62,280 nt of DNA from Eubacterium sp. (GTDB lineage Bacteria > Bacillota > Clostridia > Lachnospirales > Lachnospiraceae). The position numbers and the translations under genes are program-made. The notes beneath the pieces were generated by a model. It saw only the letters and a program-made list of their open reading frames with translations. It did not search any database and had not been told where the DNA came from. This document shows positions 59,416 through 62,280 of this stretch, piece after piece. The stretch spans positions 1 through 62,280 of the forward strand of contig JAILMQ010000154.1 of NCBI GenBank assembly GCA_024692605.1, read 5' to 3'. Each line of letters opens with the position of its first letter. The stretch's first letter is position 1.

Positions 59416-61950
59416 ATGAAGGGTTGGTTCTTAACGAGTGGAAAATTTCAGAAAGCAGTAGGACGACTTCTTGATAATGTTGATTTAAAGGGAGTTACAC
59501 TTGAAATAATTAATTGTGAGGAGATTTCTTATGGTATTGATAATAATCTTCCTGCACTTTTATGGAAAAACGGCGAGGCTATTACACCTCCGGATTTCTT
59601 CTATATAGCCGACAGTGACGGCGAAAACGGAGTAGTTTTCCCTCTGGCCCGTCAGCTTGAAGCTATGGGATCATTAAATTACAATCCTATAGAAGCAAAG
59701 CAGATAGCTATGAGTAAGATTGCTACATATCAAGTTCTTGCAAAAGAAGGGCTTCCGATAGTAAAAACTATTGTTTTCAGAAAGAACATGGATGAAGAGC
59801 TTCTTAAAAAGCAGATTGGTCTTCCTATGATCATTAAGCCGGATGACGGATTCGGTGGTGAAGGCGTCGAGCTGATTCAGACAGAGGAGGAGCTTAGGGA
59901 GGCATTAAGCAGAATTAAAGAATCTGATGCAAGGTTCTTGGTTCAAAAATATGTGGCATCCTCAAAGGGACGTGATGTCAGAGTTCTTACAATAGGTTTT
60001 GAAGCAGTATTTGCTGCTCAGCGTAAAGCTTCAGATCCCAATGAGTTCAGATCCAATCTTCACATGGGCGGTACCTCCGAGGAATATCCACTTACTGACG
60101 AAATGAAGGATATCTGCGGAAGAGCATCAAAAGCTATAGGACTTAGAATGGCCGGTATCGATCTGTTATTCGGGGAAAATGGTTTTGTTATTGGTGAAGT
60201 TAATTCAAGTGCGGGATTTGATTCATGGATGGGAAAGAAGGATCTTGTTTCTGTCTTTATGAAGGATCTTCAAAAACAGCTTATGAAAAGACCTCTGGCA
60301 CATTGGAGAGCTTTGGAACTGAAGGCTGCCGCACGTAAGATGCAGCTATCTAAAATATTACTGGGTCTTGATGACTATGGATTTATAAAAGCAGAACAGA
60401 TGCTTCTGTCAGATTGTAAGTCGACTCAGGAAGCTGTCCTTATGGAGATGGTTTCTGCAAATAAGGATACTGAGTTCGGAAAAGCTCATAATTTTGCGGA
60501 TATAAAATCAGTTGAAGATTATAGAAAGAATGTTCCGCTTTCAGACTGGGATGATTATGCAGATTATGCGGAAAGAATGCAGAATGGAGAAGCAGATATT
60601 ACTTTCCCGGGAAAAGCAACATTTTTCTATCGGACCTCCGGTACGACTGCCGCATATAAGTTTATTCCTGAGAGCGAGAGAGAGGCTATTTCCAGAAAGG
60701 CAATATCACGTGCCAGAAATACTGAGATATTCCTTATGACCTCTCAGAAGGCTGCAAATCGTATCTTCGCATTTTTCAACAAGTCTTCTCTGGATAAAAC
60801 ACCTGCAGGAATTCCATGCGGTACAGCGTCGGGAAGATCCTCTGAACTTGCAAATCAGGAACTGATAAAGCGTCTTACCTATGTTCCTCAGGTTGTAAAT
60901 GAATTTGAGGGTGAGGAGCTTCTCTATGTAATGCTCAGATGTTCTATCTGCTACAGTGACGTTACGGCTCTTCTCGGAAATAACGCTCTTATGATGAAGA
61001 ACCTTGTTGAATTTGCAAAAAACAATGCCCTCGATCTGATAGAAGATATAAGAAACGGAAGCTGCAAATATGAGATGTCTGATTCTCTGAAGGAAATGTT
61101 AAAAGAATCTCTTACACCGAATCCTGCAAGAGCAGATGAACTTCTTACATTATATAATGAAGGACATTTCACACCTAGATATTATTGGAAGTATCTTATG
61201 GCAGCAGGATTCTGGCTTGGCGGAAGTGTTGGTGTATATGTAAATGAGGTTCGTCCTCTGCTTCCTGAAACAACAAAGTATATAGATGTAGGATACGGTT
61301 CAAGCGAGACAAAGATAAATATTCCTACAAAGCCTGAGACACCAGCCGGTGCCCTTGCTACATTCTGCAGTTTTTATGAATTTATTCCTGAAGAGGGTGG
61401 AGAGCCGCTTATGGCACATGAGCTTGAAGAGGGAAAGAATTATGAGCTGGTTCTTACTACAAATGCAGGATTATACAGATATAAGCTGAAGGATCTGATC
61501 CATGTCGATAGCTTTACGGGAAATACACCTAATATATATTTTGTTACAAAGATTTCTGATGTTGCAAATCTTGCACAGGAGAAGATTCCGGGTTCGATGC
61601 TCAGCGGGGCTGTACGTGATACAGTAAACGAAATGGGACTCGAACATGTTATGACTCAGGTTTATCCTGATGCTGATTCCAAGAACTATGTAATATGTAC
61701 CGAGATTAAATCCATTCCGGATGATATGGCAGCTTTCGAAGAAAAACTGGATGAAGGCCTTAGAAATAAACTAGAGCAGTATGATATCTACCGCGGTAAG
61801 CTCCTTAATCCACTGAAGGTTAAACTGATGAAGAAGGGCTGGTCCGAAAGCCTGATGAAGAAGTTTGCAAGAGGTAATGCAACTGTGGCTCAGGTAAAGG
61901 TTCCCGTTATTATAAAAGAGATGCCGGATGATGAATGGATTGCAGAATAA
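59416..61950 (+). CDS. ATP-grasp ligase / GH3-family adenylating enzyme fusion protein (start set at 59416)
   Basis: N-terminal ~300 aa ATP-grasp 'IGLPMIIKPDDGFGGEGVELI ... GRDVRVLTIG ... NEFRSNLHMGG ... GFVIGEVNSSAGF'; C-terminal ~550 aa GH3 'FYRTSGTTAAYKFIPES', 'YGSSETKINI', 'GLYRYKLKDLIHVDSF'. Confidence 0.87.
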   Translation: MKGWFLTSGKFQKAVGRLLDNVDLKGVTLEIINCEEISYGIDNNLPALLWKNGEAITPPDFFYIADSDGENGVVFPLARQLEAMGSLNYNPIEAKQIAMSKIATYQVLAKEGLPIVKTIVFRKNMDEELLKKQIGLPMIIKPDDGFGGEGVELIQTEEELREALSRIKESDARFLVQKYVASSKGRDVRVLTIGFEAVFAAQRKASDPNEFRSNLHMGGTSEEYPLTDEMKDICGRASKAIGLRMAGIDLLFGENGFVIGEVNSSAGFDSWMGKKDLVSVFMKDLQKQLMKRPLAHWRALELKAAARKMQLSKILLGLDDYGFIKAEQMLLSDCKSTQEAVLMEMVSANKDTEFGKAHNFADIKSVEDYRKNVPLSDWDDYADYAERMQNGEADITFPGKATFFYRTSGTTAAYKFIPESEREAISRKAISRARNTEIFLMTSQKAANRIFAFFNKSSLDKTPAGIPCGTASGRSSELANQELIKRLTYVPQVVNEFEGEELLYVMLRCSICYSDVTALLGNNALMMKNLVEFAKNNALDLIEDIRNGSCKYEMSDSLKEMLKESLTPNPARADELLTLYNEGHFTPRYYWKYLMAAGFWLGGSVGVYVNEVRPLLPETTKYIDVGYGSSETKINIPTKPETPAGALATFCSFYEFIPEEGGEPLMAHELEEGKNYELVLTTNAGLYRYKLKDLIHVDSFTGNTPNIYFVTKISDVANLAQEKIPGSMLSGAVRDTVNEMGLEHVMTQVYPDADSKNYVICTEIKSIPDDMAAFEEKLDEGLRNKLEQYDIYRGKLLNPLKVKLMKKGWSESLMKKFARGNATVAQVKVPVIIKEMPDDEWIAE

Positions 61951-62004
61951 ATTCTTCTTGTAAAAATGTACAAAAAAATCGAAAAAAAATTAATTTTTTT
62001 GTTA

Positions 62005-62033
62005 TTGACTTATATTGATTATAGTAGTATTAT
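62005..62033 (+). promoter_or_regulatory. Putative rRNA operon promoter
   Basis: TTGACT-17nt-TATTAT upstream of 16S. Confidence 0.65.
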
Positions 62034-62103
62034 ATACAAGCTGTCGCTGAGAGATATGTCTCCGACAGATGTACTTTAACAACAGAATAATGATGACAAC
62101 CCC

Positions 62104-62125
62104 GAACATTCTTTGAAAAATGTTC
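62104..62125 (+). promoter_or_regulatory. rRNA leader boxA-like motif within a hairpin
   Basis: GAACATT-CTTTGAAA-AATGTTC; 'TTCTTTGAAAA' resembles rRNA antitermination boxA. Confidence 0.5.
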
Positions 62126-62230
62126 AACAAGGTTGGACGAAAAGAATATTCGGAACTGAACGAATCAAAACCTAACAGTAAATGTTGGAATGGTAAAAAC
62201 GTTAACGTTTAACTATTGCAAGGAAAAAAC

Positions 62231-62280
62231 TTTATTTGAGAGTTTGATCCTGGCTCAGGATAAACGCTGGCGGCGTGCTT
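62231..62280 (+). rRNA. 16S ribosomal RNA, 5' end (truncated by window edge)
   Basis: 'gagagtttgatcctggctcaggataaacgctggcggcgtgctt' conserved 16S 5' sequence (27F primer site). Confidence 0.97.

Noticed and set aside
1-62280. CRISPR array or mobile element associated with the CARF-like protein
   Set aside because: No regularly spaced repeats of CRISPR type, transposase, integrase or phage genes were recognised anywhere in the window.

Overview
This looks like a chromosomal window from an AT-rich Firmicute, probably a Lachnospiraceae/Butyrivibrio-like clostridium (inferred from gene content and style; not verified). It is almost entirely protein-coding and ends at the 5' end of a 16S rRNA gene. 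Recognisable blocks, left to right: a 5'-truncated CARF/TM1812-like protein; STAS protein; AI-2E-family permease; Ca2+ P-type ATPase; [FeFe]-hydrogenase maturation operon hydF-hydG-hydE plus a TM1266-type regulator (minus strand) with a structured leader; DHH phosphoesterase; polar amino-acid ABC transporter; CDF transporter followed by a cloverleaf-like intergenic element; GH25 lysozyme; dtd; LCP-family protein; carAB; an NSS-family transporter; a c-di-GMP signalling island (HD-GYP, GGDEF, patatin, a LacI-sensor/EAL/beta-helix fusion, HD-GYP); mntP; trpS; cardiolipin synthase; MBOAT/SGNH pair; a secreted repeat protein; an AraC/alcohol dehydrogenase/epimerase/SDR block; rpmE-DUF1385-prmC-prfA; galT-galK. 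Just upstream of the rRNA operon lies a compact five-gene locus: GH3-family adenylating enzyme, RimK-like ATP-grasp ligase, two ABC exporter half-transporters, and one protein that fuses ATP-grasp to GH3. This last locus is the best candidate for an undescribed system, possibly an amide-bond-forming pathway with a dedicated exporter. No CRISPR array, transposase, prophage or tRNA gene was recognised.
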